Positions 1 through 7,472 of a DNA stretch of 64,000 bases are shown here, one piece after another. This stretch comes from RHKX01 sp963745755. GTDB lineage: Bacteria; Actinomycetota; Thermoleophilia; Solirubrobacterales; 70-9. Within the stretch, counting starts at the first letter, position 1. Each line of letters starts with the position of its first letter. Made by a program: the position numbers and the translations under genes. The notes beneath the pieces are model-generated. The model searched no databases, had not been told where the DNA came from, and saw nothing but the letters and a program-made list of their open reading frames with translations. Location of the stretch: positions 930,001-994,000 of the forward strand of contig CAVUYP010000001.1 of assembly GCA_963745755.1 (NCBI GenBank), given 5' to 3'.

Positions 1-103
1 CCGCACCGACGCCCTTCTCGGTCATCATCCGCGCCGCCTCGCGCAGCGAGTGCCCCGGCCCGACGGTCAGAACCACCTCCGACATTCCTTCCCGAACTTC
101 CAT
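1..103 (-). CDS. CBS-domain protein, N-terminal part (runs off the window)
   Basis: Only about 34 N-terminal residues are visible because the gene continues beyond base 1. They open M-E-V-R-E-G-M-S and continue with V-L-T-V-x-P-x-x-S-L-x-E-A-A and V-G-A at the edge. This is the usual beginning of a CBS domain, an adenosine-ligand-binding regulatory module. An ATG at 101-103 is preferred over the in-frame ATG at 83-85, because the V-R-E-G-M-S segment belongs to the domain. It is divergent from the cytochrome gene at 241, so the 137 bases between must hold both promoters. No further function can be assigned from the fragment. Confidence 0.6.
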   Translation of the reverse strand, partial: MEVREGMSEVVLTVGPGHSLREAARMMTEKGVGA

Positions 104-240
104 CTGCGCCCTCGGGCTCCCTTCGTCTCGGGTCCGGCCGCGACAGCTCTGCCGGACGGGTTTGTGCCGATCGTCTCAACCCTATCGAATGGCTCCGGGC
201 GCGCGTCCGGGCGTGGTCGCCGACCTATAGGATTCCCGCC

Positions 241-930
241 GTGAAGCGACCTCGATTCAAGGCGGCGGGCCTGATTGCCCTCGGCGTGGCCGTCGTGGCG
301 GCACTCAGCGGCTGCGACCTCCAGGAGAACGCCGACACCGCCAAGGGGCGGCAGCTGTTCATCGACAACTGCGGCACCTGCCACTACCTGAAGGAGGCCG
401 GCACGACCGGCGATCTCGGTCCCGATCTCGACGCCGCCTTCGCCGCCGCCCGCGACGCCGGCATGGACCAGGACACGATCGAGGGCGTCGTCGGCGACCA
501 GATCTCCCACCCCCGCCAGACCGACCCCCAGGACCCCAGCTACATGCCGGCCGACATCGTCACCGGCAAGGACGCCGACGACGTCGCCGCCTACGTCGGC
601 TCGGTCGCCGGCGTCCCCGGCATCGAGCCGCCCACCGCCCCCGGCGGCCCCGGCGGCCAGGTCTTCGCCAACAACGGCTGCGGCAGCTGCCACACCTTCG
701 CCGCCGCCGGCTCGCAGGGCGCCGTCGGGCCGAACCTCGACGAGGGGCTGTCCGACCAGACGGCCCAGCAGATCGAGAAGAACATCGTCGACCCGAACGC
801 CGAGATCGCCAAGGGATTTCAGCCGAACATCATGCCCGCCAACTACGGACAGACGATCGATCCGAAGGATCTGAAGCTGCTCGTCGACTTCCTCTACGAG
901 AACAGCCGCCCGTCCAAGGGCGGCGGCTGA
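241..930 (+). CDS. Dihaem cytochrome c lipoprotein
   Basis: Predicted periplasmic-face electron carrier of 229 residues. A hydrophobic leader ends in the lipobox L-S-G-C (Cys25), so the protein is probably lipid-anchored. Two haem c sites follow: C44-G-T-C-H48 with a likely axial Met in Y-M-P (about 102), and C147-G-S-C-H151 with a likely axial Met in I-M-P (about 198). The two halves are similar and look like a tandem duplication of a class I cytochrome c domain joined by a Pro/Gly linker (about 126-139). The start is GTG. The nearby leftward oxidase operon suggests, but does not prove, that it feeds electrons to that oxidase. Confidence 0.85.
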   Translation: MKRPRFKAAGLIALGVAVVAALSGCDLQENADTAKGRQLFIDNCGTCHYLKEAGTTGDLGPDLDAAFAAARDAGMDQDTIEGVVGDQISHPRQTDPQDPSYMPADIVTGKDADDVAAYVGSVAGVPGIEPPTAPGGPGGQVFANNGCGSCHTFAAAGSQGAVGPNLDEGLSDQTAQQIEKNIVDPNAEIAKGFQPNIMPANYGQTIDPKDLKLLVDFLYENSRPSKGGG

Positions 931-959
931 GCAAGGGCCCCAGCGGGGCCGCCGAGCCG

Positions 960-1190
960 CTACCGGCTCGGCGGATCCTCGTCGTCGGGCGCGGCGAGCA
1001 TCTGCCGCAGCCAATCGCCGGCCCGCCAGAGGCCGAAGCCGACGGCGATCACCGCCAGGACCGCCCCCAGCGTCTTGCTGACCAGGATCGCCGAGCCGAT
1101 CACGATCACCGCCGCGGCGATGATCATCACCAGGATCCGGAACGCGTCCTGCTCGGACTGGAACGGATTGCGGAGGTCCTTCTCGGCCAT
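960..1190 (-). CDS. Small two-helix membrane protein, unknown function
   Basis: 76 residues from the ATG at 1188-1190. A polar N-terminus (E-K-D-L-R-N-P-F-Q-S-E) is followed by two hydrophobic helices (about residues 17-35 and 40-55) and an acidic tail. The reading frame stays open to 1238, but those extra residues are Arg-rich and untypical. I do not recognise a family. It lies tail to tail with the cytochrome gene. Confidence 0.6.
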   Translation of the reverse strand: MAEKDLRNPFQSEQDAFRILVMIIAAAVIVIGSAILVSKTLGAVLAVIAVGFGLWRAGDWLRQMLAAPDDEDPPSR

Positions 1191-1253
1191 CCGCTGATCT
1201 TCGCAGGCGCGCCGCTCGGCCCGCCGGACCGCGGTCACGGATAGGTTGCTGCG

Positions 1254-1748
1254 GTGCGACTCGTCGCCTTCCTGCTCGCCTGCGCCGCCGGCCTCGGCCT
1301 CGGCCTGCTCGGCGACCAGCCGCTGATCGGCCTCGCGCTCGCCGCGGTGCTGCTCTATCCGCTCGGCCTGTCGTTCGTGATCGGCGGCGAGCGCGACAGC
1401 GGGCGGCGGCCCGTCCCGGTCGGCCCGGCGCTGCTCGCCGGCGTCGCCGGCTCGCTCCTCGTCGTCTTCCTGGTCCGGCTCGCGATCGCCGCCCCGGACT
1501 GGGTCGATCCGCTCAGCGCCGACTGCGGCGGCCCCTCGACCGGCTCCCAGCAGCTCGCCACCTGGTTCGCCACGATCGCCTTCCTGATCGCCGCCGTCCC
1601 CGAGGCCGTCAACCTGGCCGCCCTCGGCGGCCGCCTGCGCGGCCCCGGGCCGCTCTCCGGCCTGCCGCTCACGCTCGGCCTCTTTCCGTTCGCGGTCGCG
1701 CTCGCCGGCCTCGCTCTGATCATCGCCGGCTACGCAACGAGCTGCTGA
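1254..1748 (+). CDS. Polytopic membrane protein, unknown function
   Basis: 164 residues starting at GTG. About five hydrophobic helices are visible, the first from residue 1 without a cleavable signal. There are Gly/Leu-rich turns and a lone extracellular-type loop carrying Cys (S-A-D-C-G-G). The frame stops two bases before the GTG of the next gene at 1751, so the two are probably co-transcribed. No family recognised. Confidence 0.6.
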   Translation: MRLVAFLLACAAGLGLGLLGDQPLIGLALAAVLLYPLGLSFVIGGERDSGRRPVPVGPALLAGVAGSLLVVFLVRLAIAAPDWVDPLSADCGGPSTGSQQLATWFATIAFLIAAVPEAVNLAALGGRLRGPGPLSGLPLTLGLFPFAVALAGLALIIAGYATSC

Positions 1749-1750
1749 CG

Positions 1751-2005
1751 GTGGCGAGCCGACCGTATCCCAGCAAGGAAGCCGCCGAGGCGGCCTGCGC
1801 CGAGCTCGCCGAGACCCACGCCGACCGCACGACCCATCGGTTCCTGCCGCGCCGCCGCGCCGAGGGCTGGGAGGTCGTCAAGGTGGCGCTGCCACCGCCC
1901 GCCGGCGAGCTCGGCACCGAGACCAGGGCCGACGAGAAGCCCCCGACGCCCGACGACCCGCGGTCGGCCCACTACCGCAACGTCGGGCCGTACACGGGAA
2001 CTTGA
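1751..2005 (+). CDS. Small cytosolic protein, unknown function
   Basis: 84 residues, GTG start just after the stop of the upstream membrane protein. It is hydrophilic, with no signal peptide or helix pair. The N-terminal half (Y-P-S-K-E-A-A-E-A-A-C-A-E-L, then W-E-V-V-K-V) has the rhythm of a small alpha/beta domain. The tail is Pro-rich and probably disordered. Followed by a strong hairpin at 2057-2081. Confidence 0.5.
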   Translation: MASRPYPSKEAAEAACAELAETHADRTTHRFLPRRRAEGWEVVKVALPPPAGELGTETRADEKPPTPDDPRSAHYRNVGPYTGT

Positions 2006-2056
2006 GCTCGGAAGCGGCGCCTGGCCGCCTGCGGCGCTCTCACAGACACTGACCGA

Positions 2057-2081
2057 CAATCGCCGGATTGACCGGCGATTG
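2057..2081 (+). terminator. Perfect 10-bp inverted repeat, likely terminator
   Basis: C-A-A-T-C-G-C-C-G-G and its exact reverse complement flank a 5-base loop (ATTGA), about 50 bases after the stop at 2005. There is no clear U-run, so this is a hairpin terminator candidate rather than a canonical intrinsic terminator. Confidence 0.5.
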
Positions 2082-2160
2082 GCGCATTGGGTCGGCCGCC
2101 GACCCCGACGATCTCGCCGCCGGTGACAGGCTGCCGGTGGCAGGCTGCTAGCATAGTTAG

Positions 2161-2178
2161 TTACAAGTGTTACAAGTG
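2161..2178 (+). promoter_or_regulatory. Tandem direct repeat TTACAAGTG x2
   Basis: Two exact, adjacent copies of TTACAAGTG sit in an unusually A/T-rich patch (GCTAGCATAGTTAG just before). The patch is about 80-95 bases upstream of the secreted-protein start at 2255. The position suits a promoter and an activator or repressor site, but no regulator can be named. Confidence 0.35.
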
Positions 2179-2254
2179 CAGTTCTGATTCACGGCTCATG
2201 AGGGGATGGGATTACAGGTCGGCTGTATCGCAATCACGAACCCGGGAGGGCGAA

Positions 2255-3025
2255 ATGTTGACCAGACCACCACTGAGGCTCACAGTTGCGGCGATCGCCG
2301 GGCTGATTCTGGCACTGGCGATGCCCAGCGTCGCCCAGGCGGACCCGATCCAATCGATCACCGCGAAGCTGAAGCCGACGAAGCTGCCGAAAAAGCGGTA
2401 CCGGCCCGCTCAGATCCGGGTCGAGATCATCACCGGACTGAACTCGACCGATCCGGTCCACCCTCTTCAGCCGCCGAGCGCATTCCGGACGAAGGTGAAC
2501 TTCCCCAGGAACATGAGGTTCGACACCAGGAAGGTCCCGAGGTGCAAGGGCACCGAGGCGGAGCTTCAGAACACGAGCACCAAGCGGGCGATCCGGATCT
2601 GCAAGCGGAAGTCGATCGTCAGCAAGGGGTCGGGCCTCCCGACCGGCCCGGAGCCGGCCATCGGTACATCCGCCTGGGTCACCATCGATCTCGGCGTCAG
2701 CGTCGGCGTCCCGGTGGTGCTGACTGCGTTCAACGGCGAGAGGAAGAACCAGATCTTCCTTCACGCACGTGCCGACTCCGTCAACAACACGTCGTTGCTG
2801 GTCGGGCGGATCAAGAAGGGCCCGAAGGGCTTCGGGAAGACCCTGAACGTGAAGATCCCGCCGCTCCTCGCCGGTGCGATCACGCGTTTCACCGCGACCG
2901 TGCAGAACGGCAAGTACGTGCAGGCCCGCTGCCGCAACAAGCGGATGCGGTTCCAGGCGATCACCCGGTTCACGAACCACCCGACGGCCAAGGACGACTT
3001 CCACCAGCGCTGCAAGCGGCGGTAG
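2255..3025 (+). CDS. Secreted Cys/Lys-rich protein, probably lineage-specific
   Basis: 256 residues. The ATG at 2255 is chosen because GGGAGGG stands 7-14 bases upstream and a classic signal peptide follows, with A-Q-A-D at about 28-31 as the likely cleavage site. The mature part is basic with four Cys (V-P-R-C-K, I-R-I-C-K, Q-A-R-C-R, H-Q-R-C-K). A K-S-I-V-S-K-G-S-G stretch is followed by a V-x-F-N-G-type beta strand. I recall this arrangement from secreted hypothetical proteins of Thermoleophilia, from memory and without a search. The function is unknown. Confidence 0.65.
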   Translation: MLTRPPLRLTVAAIAGLILALAMPSVAQADPIQSITAKLKPTKLPKKRYRPAQIRVEIITGLNSTDPVHPLQPPSAFRTKVNFPRNMRFDTRKVPRCKGTEAELQNTSTKRAIRICKRKSIVSKGSGLPTGPEPAIGTSAWVTIDLGVSVGVPVVLTAFNGERKNQIFLHARADSVNNTSLLVGRIKKGPKGFGKTLNVKIPPLLAGAITRFTATVQNGKYVQARCRNKRMRFQAITRFTNHPTAKDDFHQRCKRR

Positions 3026-3039
3026 CGCCGCGCGGTCGG

Positions 3040-3065
3040 CCCCGCCCCGGGCCGTAGGGGCGGGG
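3040..3065. terminator. Bidirectional hairpin between convergent genes
   Basis: CCCCGCCCC and GGGGCGGGG, a perfect 9-bp stem with an 8-base loop, lie between the convergent stops at 3025 and 3094. It could end transcripts from both sides. Confidence 0.55.
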
Positions 3066-3093
3066 GGCTGCGAACCGCTTGAGTAAGCCGTTC

Positions 3094-3720
3094 CTAGAGG
3101 ATGTAGACCGTCGTGTAGACGATGATCCACATGACGTCGACGAAGTGCCAGTAGATCCCGGGCACCTCGACGCCGAGGTGGTCCTTGGCGGCGGTGCCGA
3201 AGTGGCCGCGCCAGGCGCGGATGTTGGCGAAGCTGAGCAGCAGCAGGCCGACGAACACGTGCGCTCCGTGCAGGCCGGTGAGGCCGTAGAAGATCGAGCC
3301 GAAGGCGCCGTCGCGGGCGCTGAAGCCGATGTGGACGTACTCGTTGATCTGCACGAACAGGAACGTCGCGCCGAGCAGCCAGGTGATCGCCAGGCCCATC
3401 TTCATCGCGTTGCGGTTGCCCTTGCGGGCGCCCTCGAGGGCCCAGTGAACGCTGAACGAGGAGGTGACGAGGATCGCGGTGTTGACCCCGGCGACCAGCT
3501 TCGGCAGCTCGAACCCGTCGGGCGGCCAGCTGCCGGTCGGGTTCGAGACCTCGCGGAGGAAGAAGTAGGAAGCGAAGAACGCCCCGAACAGCATCGCCTC
3601 GGAGACGATGAAGAGGAGAATGCCGAGCGTCTGACGGTCGATCTTCGACGAGTTGTGCGCCTCGGGCGGGCCGTGGTGGGCGTGGGCCTGCGCACCGGCG
3701 GCGATCGATGCGGACTCCAT
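3094..3720 (-). CDS. ctaE: Cytochrome c oxidase subunit III
   Basis: 208 residues with the ctaE signature: about five membrane helices and the conserved stretches L-F-I-V-S-E-A-M-L-F-G, then G-L-T-G-L-H-G-A-H-V-F-V-G and Y-W-H-F-V-D-V-M-W at the C-terminus. Subunit III stabilises the catalytic subunit in the membrane. The ATG (3718-3720) overlaps the stop of the USP-like gene as ATGA, so translation is probably coupled. It is the last gene of the leftward operon ctaC-ctaD-USP-like-ctaE. Confidence 0.93.
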   Translation of the reverse strand: MESASIAAGAQAHAHHGPPEAHNSSKIDRQTLGILLFIVSEAMLFGAFFASYFFLREVSNPTGSWPPDGFELPKLVAGVNTAILVTSSFSVHWALEGARKGNRNAMKMGLAITWLLGATFLFVQINEYVHIGFSARDGAFGSIFYGLTGLHGAHVFVGLLLLSFANIRAWRGHFGTAAKDHLGVEVPGIYWHFVDVMWIIVYTTVYIL

Positions 3721-4640
3721 CAGGACCCTCCTCCCTCGCTGCCGGCCCCGACCGGGACGGCGCCCGCCCCGGCACGATTGCCGGCCCCGGCCTCGAAGTG
3801 CTCGACCGGGTCGTCGGTGAGCTCCTCGATCCGCTCGAGCAGGCCGTCGGCGATCCACTTCGAGTCGCGGCCGGCGAAGGTCGAGACGAGGATGTCGTCG
3901 ACGCGGTAGTGCTCGATCGCGTTGCGGACGGCGGCGAACGGCTCCGAGCCGCCCATCGGTTGCCCGGTCGCGTCGGCCTCGACGCGGTACAGCGCCGCCA
4001 TCGTCGACGCCAGCCGGTCGCAGACGTCCTCACGGGAGATCTCGCCGGACGCCGGCGAGATGAACGTGAACCGGTGTGGCTTCTCGCGGTGCATGCCGAT
4101 CAGCCGCTCGACGAGGTCGGGCGAGTTGACCGTCTGAGTGGCGATGACGAGCGTGTGGGTGACGTCCCAGCGGACGGCGTCGTCCTCGATCCGAACCGGG
4201 ATGTGCTCGACCGGCGCGGCGGTGCGGCTCCGTGCCCACTCGATCAGATCCTTGCGGGCGAGGCCGAAGCGGGACTCGGGCAGATTCGAGAAGAGCACGT
4301 AGGCCGGCGAGAAGGCGCGAACGGCGTCGTCGAAGGCGAGCGGCGGCGACGGGTCGAAGATCGAGGCGGAGGCGGTGAGGCCGAACTCGTCGAGGATCTC
4401 CTGGGTGACCTCGACCCGGCTCAGCGCCGCGTCGCGGACCTCGCCGACGTCGACTATCTGACCGGCGACGGGCTGGTTCTGCGGGGCGGCGAGGGCGATG
4501 TGGCCGGCGCCGGCGTCGACGAGCTCGCGGATCCGGCCGAGCAGCCTGCGGCCACCGGCGACCTCGTTGAGGAAGGCGAGGACGGTGCCTCCCTCGATGT
4601 CGGCGGGGATCTCGGTGGGGTTGGCGACGGGATCGCTCAC
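3720..4640 (-). CDS. Tandem USP-like protein encoded inside the oxidase operon
   Basis: 306 residues from a GTG overlapping the ctaD stop (GTGA). Two repeated alpha/beta halves are visible. The first starts near residue 25 (L-L-G-R-I-R-E-L-V-D). The second contains H-T-L-V-I-A-T-Q and a terminal block I-L-V-S-T-F-A-G-R-D-S-K-W, then G-L-L-E-R-I. The pattern of a strand, S-T-x-x-G-x-x-S-x-W and a following helix resembles actinobacterial universal-stress-type nucleotide-binding domains. No signal peptide or membrane helix is seen, so it is cytosolic. Its position between subunits I and III, coupled on both sides, points to a role tied to the oxidase. The exact function is unknown. Confidence 0.55.
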   Translation of the reverse strand: MSDPVANPTEIPADIEGGTVLAFLNEVAGGRRLLGRIRELVDAGAGHIALAAPQNQPVAGQIVDVGEVRDAALSRVEVTQEILDEFGLTASASIFDPSPPLAFDDAVRAFSPAYVLFSNLPESRFGLARKDLIEWARSRTAAPVEHIPVRIEDDAVRWDVTHTLVIATQTVNSPDLVERLIGMHREKPHRFTFISPASGEISREDVCDRLASTMAALYRVEADATGQPMGGSEPFAAVRNAIEHYRVDDILVSTFAGRDSKWIADGLLERIEELTDDPVEHFEAGAGNRAGAGAVPVGAGSEGGGS

Positions 4641-6568
4641 TTCGCCCCTCCCCCGCCGCCGGCCGCGCCGACGACGGCGGGCTTCGGCTCGGTGACCTCG
4701 GCCCCCTCCTCGCCGCTGTGCATGATCGCGTGGCGGGCGCCGGGCACGCCGAACTCGTAGGGACCGCCGACGACGCGCGGGATCTCGTCGAAGTTGAAGA
4801 CCGGCGGCGGCGAGGAGACCTGCCACTCGATCGTCTTCGCGCGCCACGGGTTCGGGCCCGCCTTCGGGCCGAACCGCCAGCTGACGATCATGTTGTAGAT
4901 GAAGATCAGCTGCACGGCGCCGAGGATGAAGCTGAAGACCGAGATGACCAGGTTCCAGTCGCCGAACTGGGCGGCGTAGTCGGCGACCCGTCGCGGCATG
5001 CCCTCCATGCCGATCCAGTGCATCGGCAGGAACGTGCCGAGCATGCCGACGAGGGTGCCCCAGAAGTGCCAGCGGCCGAGCCGCTCGTCGTACATGCGCC
5101 CGGTCATCTTCGGGAACCAGTGGTAGATCCCGGCGAAGATCGTGAACACCGAGCCGCCGAACAGCACGAAGTGGAGGTGGGCGACGACGAAGTAGGTGTC
5201 GGAGACGTGGATGTCGAGCGGGATCATCCCCAGCATCACGCCGGAGATGCCGCCGATCACGAACGTGACCAGGAATCCGAGCGAGAACAGCATCGAGGTG
5301 TTCTCGATGTGCAACTTCGAGTCGAACAGGGTCCCCAGCCAGGAGAAGATCTTGATCCCGGTCGGGACGGCGATCAGCAGCGTCGTCACCATCATCGGCA
5401 CGCGCAGCCAGCCGAACATGCCGGAGACGAACATGTGGTGCGCCCAGACGGCGAAGGCGAGCACGACGATGCCGAGCAACGCCAGGGCCATCAGCCGGTA
5501 GCCGAAGATCGTCTTGCGGGCGTGGGTCGAGATCACCTCGCTGACGATCCCGAAGCCCGGCAACATCATGATGTAGACGGCCGGGTGCGAGTAGAACCAG
5601 AAGATGTGCTGGTAGCTGATCACGTCGCCGCCGGCGGCCGCCTGGAAGAAGTTGGTGCCGATCGCGCGGTCGAGGAGGACCATGAACTGGACCCCGGCGA
5701 TGAACGGAGTCGCCGCGACGACCAGCAGCGAGGTCGAGAGGTTGGCCCAGACCAGCAGCGGCATCCGCCAGAAATTCATCCCCGGCGCCCGCATCGTCAC
5801 GATCGTGACCAGGAAGTTCAGCGCCGTCGCCACCGACGACGCGCCGGCGAACTGGACGCCGAGGTTGAAGAAAGACTGCCCGAGCGGCGCCCCGGTCGAG
5901 AGCGGCGCGTAGCCGGTCCAGCCGGCGTCGAAGGCCCCGCCCGGCGCCAGATAGCTGGCCATGAACAGCAGGCCCGCCATCGGCAGCATCCAGAACGACA
6001 ACGCGTTGAGGCGCGGGAAGGCCATGTCCGGCGCGCCGATCATCAGCGGCAGGACGTAGTTGGCGAGCCCGGCGAAGACCGGAATCACGAACAGGAAGAT
6101 CATGAACGCCGCGTGGGTCGAGAAGAGGCTGTTGTAGAGGCCGGGGTCGACGATCTGGGTGCCCGGCTGGGCGAGCTCGGCGCGGACCAGCATCGCCATC
6201 AGGCCGCCGATCAGGAAGAAGATGAACGTCGTGCAGACGTACTGGATGCCGATCACCTTGTGATCGGTGTTGAACTTGAAGTAGTCCTTCCAGGTCTTGG
6301 CGCCGTGCTGGGAGTGGTCGTCGGGGATCGTCGGCGCGCCGGACGCCCAGCGGAACCAGTAGTCGAAGCAGCCGAGGCCGACCAGGTAGCCGATCGGGCC
6401 GGTGATCGCGGGCACGATGATGTGCGGGTAGCCGGTCTGCTCGGTCTGGAAGATCTCGAGGCCGCTGATCGCCCGCAGCGCGACGACAAGTCCGAACCCG
6501 AACCCCATCCCCAGCAGCAGCCCGACGATCGCTCGCGGCTGTCCGGGGCTCTTCAGCGTTGCTACCAC
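4637..6568 (-). CDS. ctaD: Cytochrome c oxidase subunit I (A2-type haem-copper oxidase)
   Basis: 643 residues. It reduces O2 to water and pumps protons. Ligands visible: His152 (haem a), His328 with Tyr332 (CuB and the crosslinked Tyr, in Y-S-H-P-A-V-Y), His377-His378 (CuB), and His464 and His466 in V-A-H-L-H-F. The K-channel Thr403/Lys406 are present (T-G-I-K). Helix VI reads YSHPAVY instead of GHPEVY, the mark of A2-type oxidases, in which Tyr/Ser replace the D-channel Glu. An extra N-terminal segment of about 95 residues carries two membrane helices before the usual start. The GTG of the next gene overlaps its TGA. Confidence 0.95.
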   Translation of the reverse strand: MVATLKSPGQPRAIVGLLLGMGFGFGLVVALRAISGLEIFQTEQTGYPHIIVPAITGPIGYLVGLGCFDYWFRWASGAPTIPDDHSQHGAKTWKDYFKFNTDHKVIGIQYVCTTFIFFLIGGLMAMLVRAELAQPGTQIVDPGLYNSLFSTHAAFMIFLFVIPVFAGLANYVLPLMIGAPDMAFPRLNALSFWMLPMAGLLFMASYLAPGGAFDAGWTGYAPLSTGAPLGQSFFNLGVQFAGASSVATALNFLVTIVTMRAPGMNFWRMPLLVWANLSTSLLVVAATPFIAGVQFMVLLDRAIGTNFFQAAAGGDVISYQHIFWFYSHPAVYIMMLPGFGIVSEVISTHARKTIFGYRLMALALLGIVVLAFAVWAHHMFVSGMFGWLRVPMMVTTLLIAVPTGIKIFSWLGTLFDSKLHIENTSMLFSLGFLVTFVIGGISGVMLGMIPLDIHVSDTYFVVAHLHFVLFGGSVFTIFAGIYHWFPKMTGRMYDERLGRWHFWGTLVGMLGTFLPMHWIGMEGMPRRVADYAAQFGDWNLVISVFSFILGAVQLIFIYNMIVSWRFGPKAGPNPWRAKTIEWQVSSPPPVFNFDEIPRVVGGPYEFGVPGARHAIMHSGEEGAEVTEPKPAVVGAAGGGGGAK

Positions 6569-6586
6569 CTCGTCAAAACCTCCTGA

Positions 6587-7399
6587 TCACTTCGTGACCT
6601 GGTCGTTGAAGACGCCGGCGCCCTTGCCCCCCGCGGCACCGGTGCTGACGTTCCCGTCGGGAATCTTGGTCTGGTCGGCGATCCAGGAGTCGAACTGGTC
6701 CTGGGTCTCGACCACCGCCGCGGCTCGCATCGTCGCGTGGCCCCAGCCGCAGAGCTCGGTGCAGACCACCGAGTAGGTGCCCTCGACGTCCGGCGTGACC
6801 CGCACCGTGTTGTCGATCTCGTCGCCGCCGGGAAGGTCGGAACCGGGCACCAGGTCCCGCTTGATGCCCCATTCGGGCACCCAGAAGGAGTGGATGACGT
6901 CGAGCGCGTTCATGTGCAGATCGAGTTGCGTGCCGACCGGGACGTGCAGCTCGTTCGAGGTGACCCCGGCCTCCGGGTAGTCGAAGCGCCAGGCGAACTG
7001 CTGGGCGGTCACGTCGACCTCCATCGAGTTCGCCGCCTCGGCCTCGATGTCGTTGAGCACGATCGTCGAGTAGATGCCGAGGGCGAGGACGATGATCGTC
7101 GGGATCGTCGTCCAGATGATCTCGAGCTTGGTGTTGCCGTGGATCGGCTCGCCGTCTGACTCGTCGCCGGGCTTCGCCCGGTACTTCCAGATCGCGTAGA
7201 TCATCATCACCACGACGACGCTGAAGACGAGTTGGCTGAGCACGATCGTCACGTTCAGCAGGGTGATGATCGGGCCCTTCTGGACCGACCCGTCCATGCC
7301 GAGCCAGTCGATGTTGATCATGATCGCCGAAACCACCACGGTGAGGCCGATGGCCGCCGCGGCGAGCTTCATGAATGTGGCGCGAGACATGTCCTTCAT
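6587..7399 (-). CDS. ctaC: Cytochrome c oxidase subunit II
   Basis: 270 residues. It accepts electrons from cytochrome c at the binuclear CuA centre. Ligands seen: His170 (V-I-H-S-F-W-V-P), Cys213 and Cys217 (C-T-E-L-C), His221 and Met224. Three hydrophobic segments are visible: a leader-like one (about 12-30), then two anchoring helices (about 43-70 and 93-115). No haem c domain is fused, so an external cytochrome such as the dihaem lipoprotein at 241 would be the donor. First gene of the leftward operon; its promoter must lie in 7400-7472. Confidence 0.95.
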   Translation of the reverse strand: MKDMSRATFMKLAAAAIGLTVVVSAIMINIDWLGMDGSVQKGPIITLLNVTIVLSQLVFSVVVVMMIYAIWKYRAKPGDESDGEPIHGNTKLEIIWTTIPTIIVLALGIYSTIVLNDIEAEAANSMEVDVTAQQFAWRFDYPEAGVTSNELHVPVGTQLDLHMNALDVIHSFWVPEWGIKRDLVPGSDLPGGDEIDNTVRVTPDVEGTYSVVCTELCGWGHATMRAAAVVETQDQFDSWIADQTKIPDGNVSTGAAGGKGAGVFNDQVTK

Positions 7400-7472
7400 G
7401 GGCCGCCGAGCATTCTATTGAGTGAGCGGCGCCCGGTATTCGCCGGCCGCCGGCGCCGATGTGGTAGCGATC

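Noticed and set aside
4718..6586. Long open frame on the plus strand opposite ctaD
   Set aside because: It is the antisense shadow of a clear subunit I gene, with Arg/Asp/His/Glu-heavy composition typical of such shadows in high-G+C DNA.
7412..7417. TAGAAT as -10 box of the oxidase operon (minus strand)
   Set aside because: It lies only about 13 bases before the ctaC start and has no matching -35, so support is too weak.
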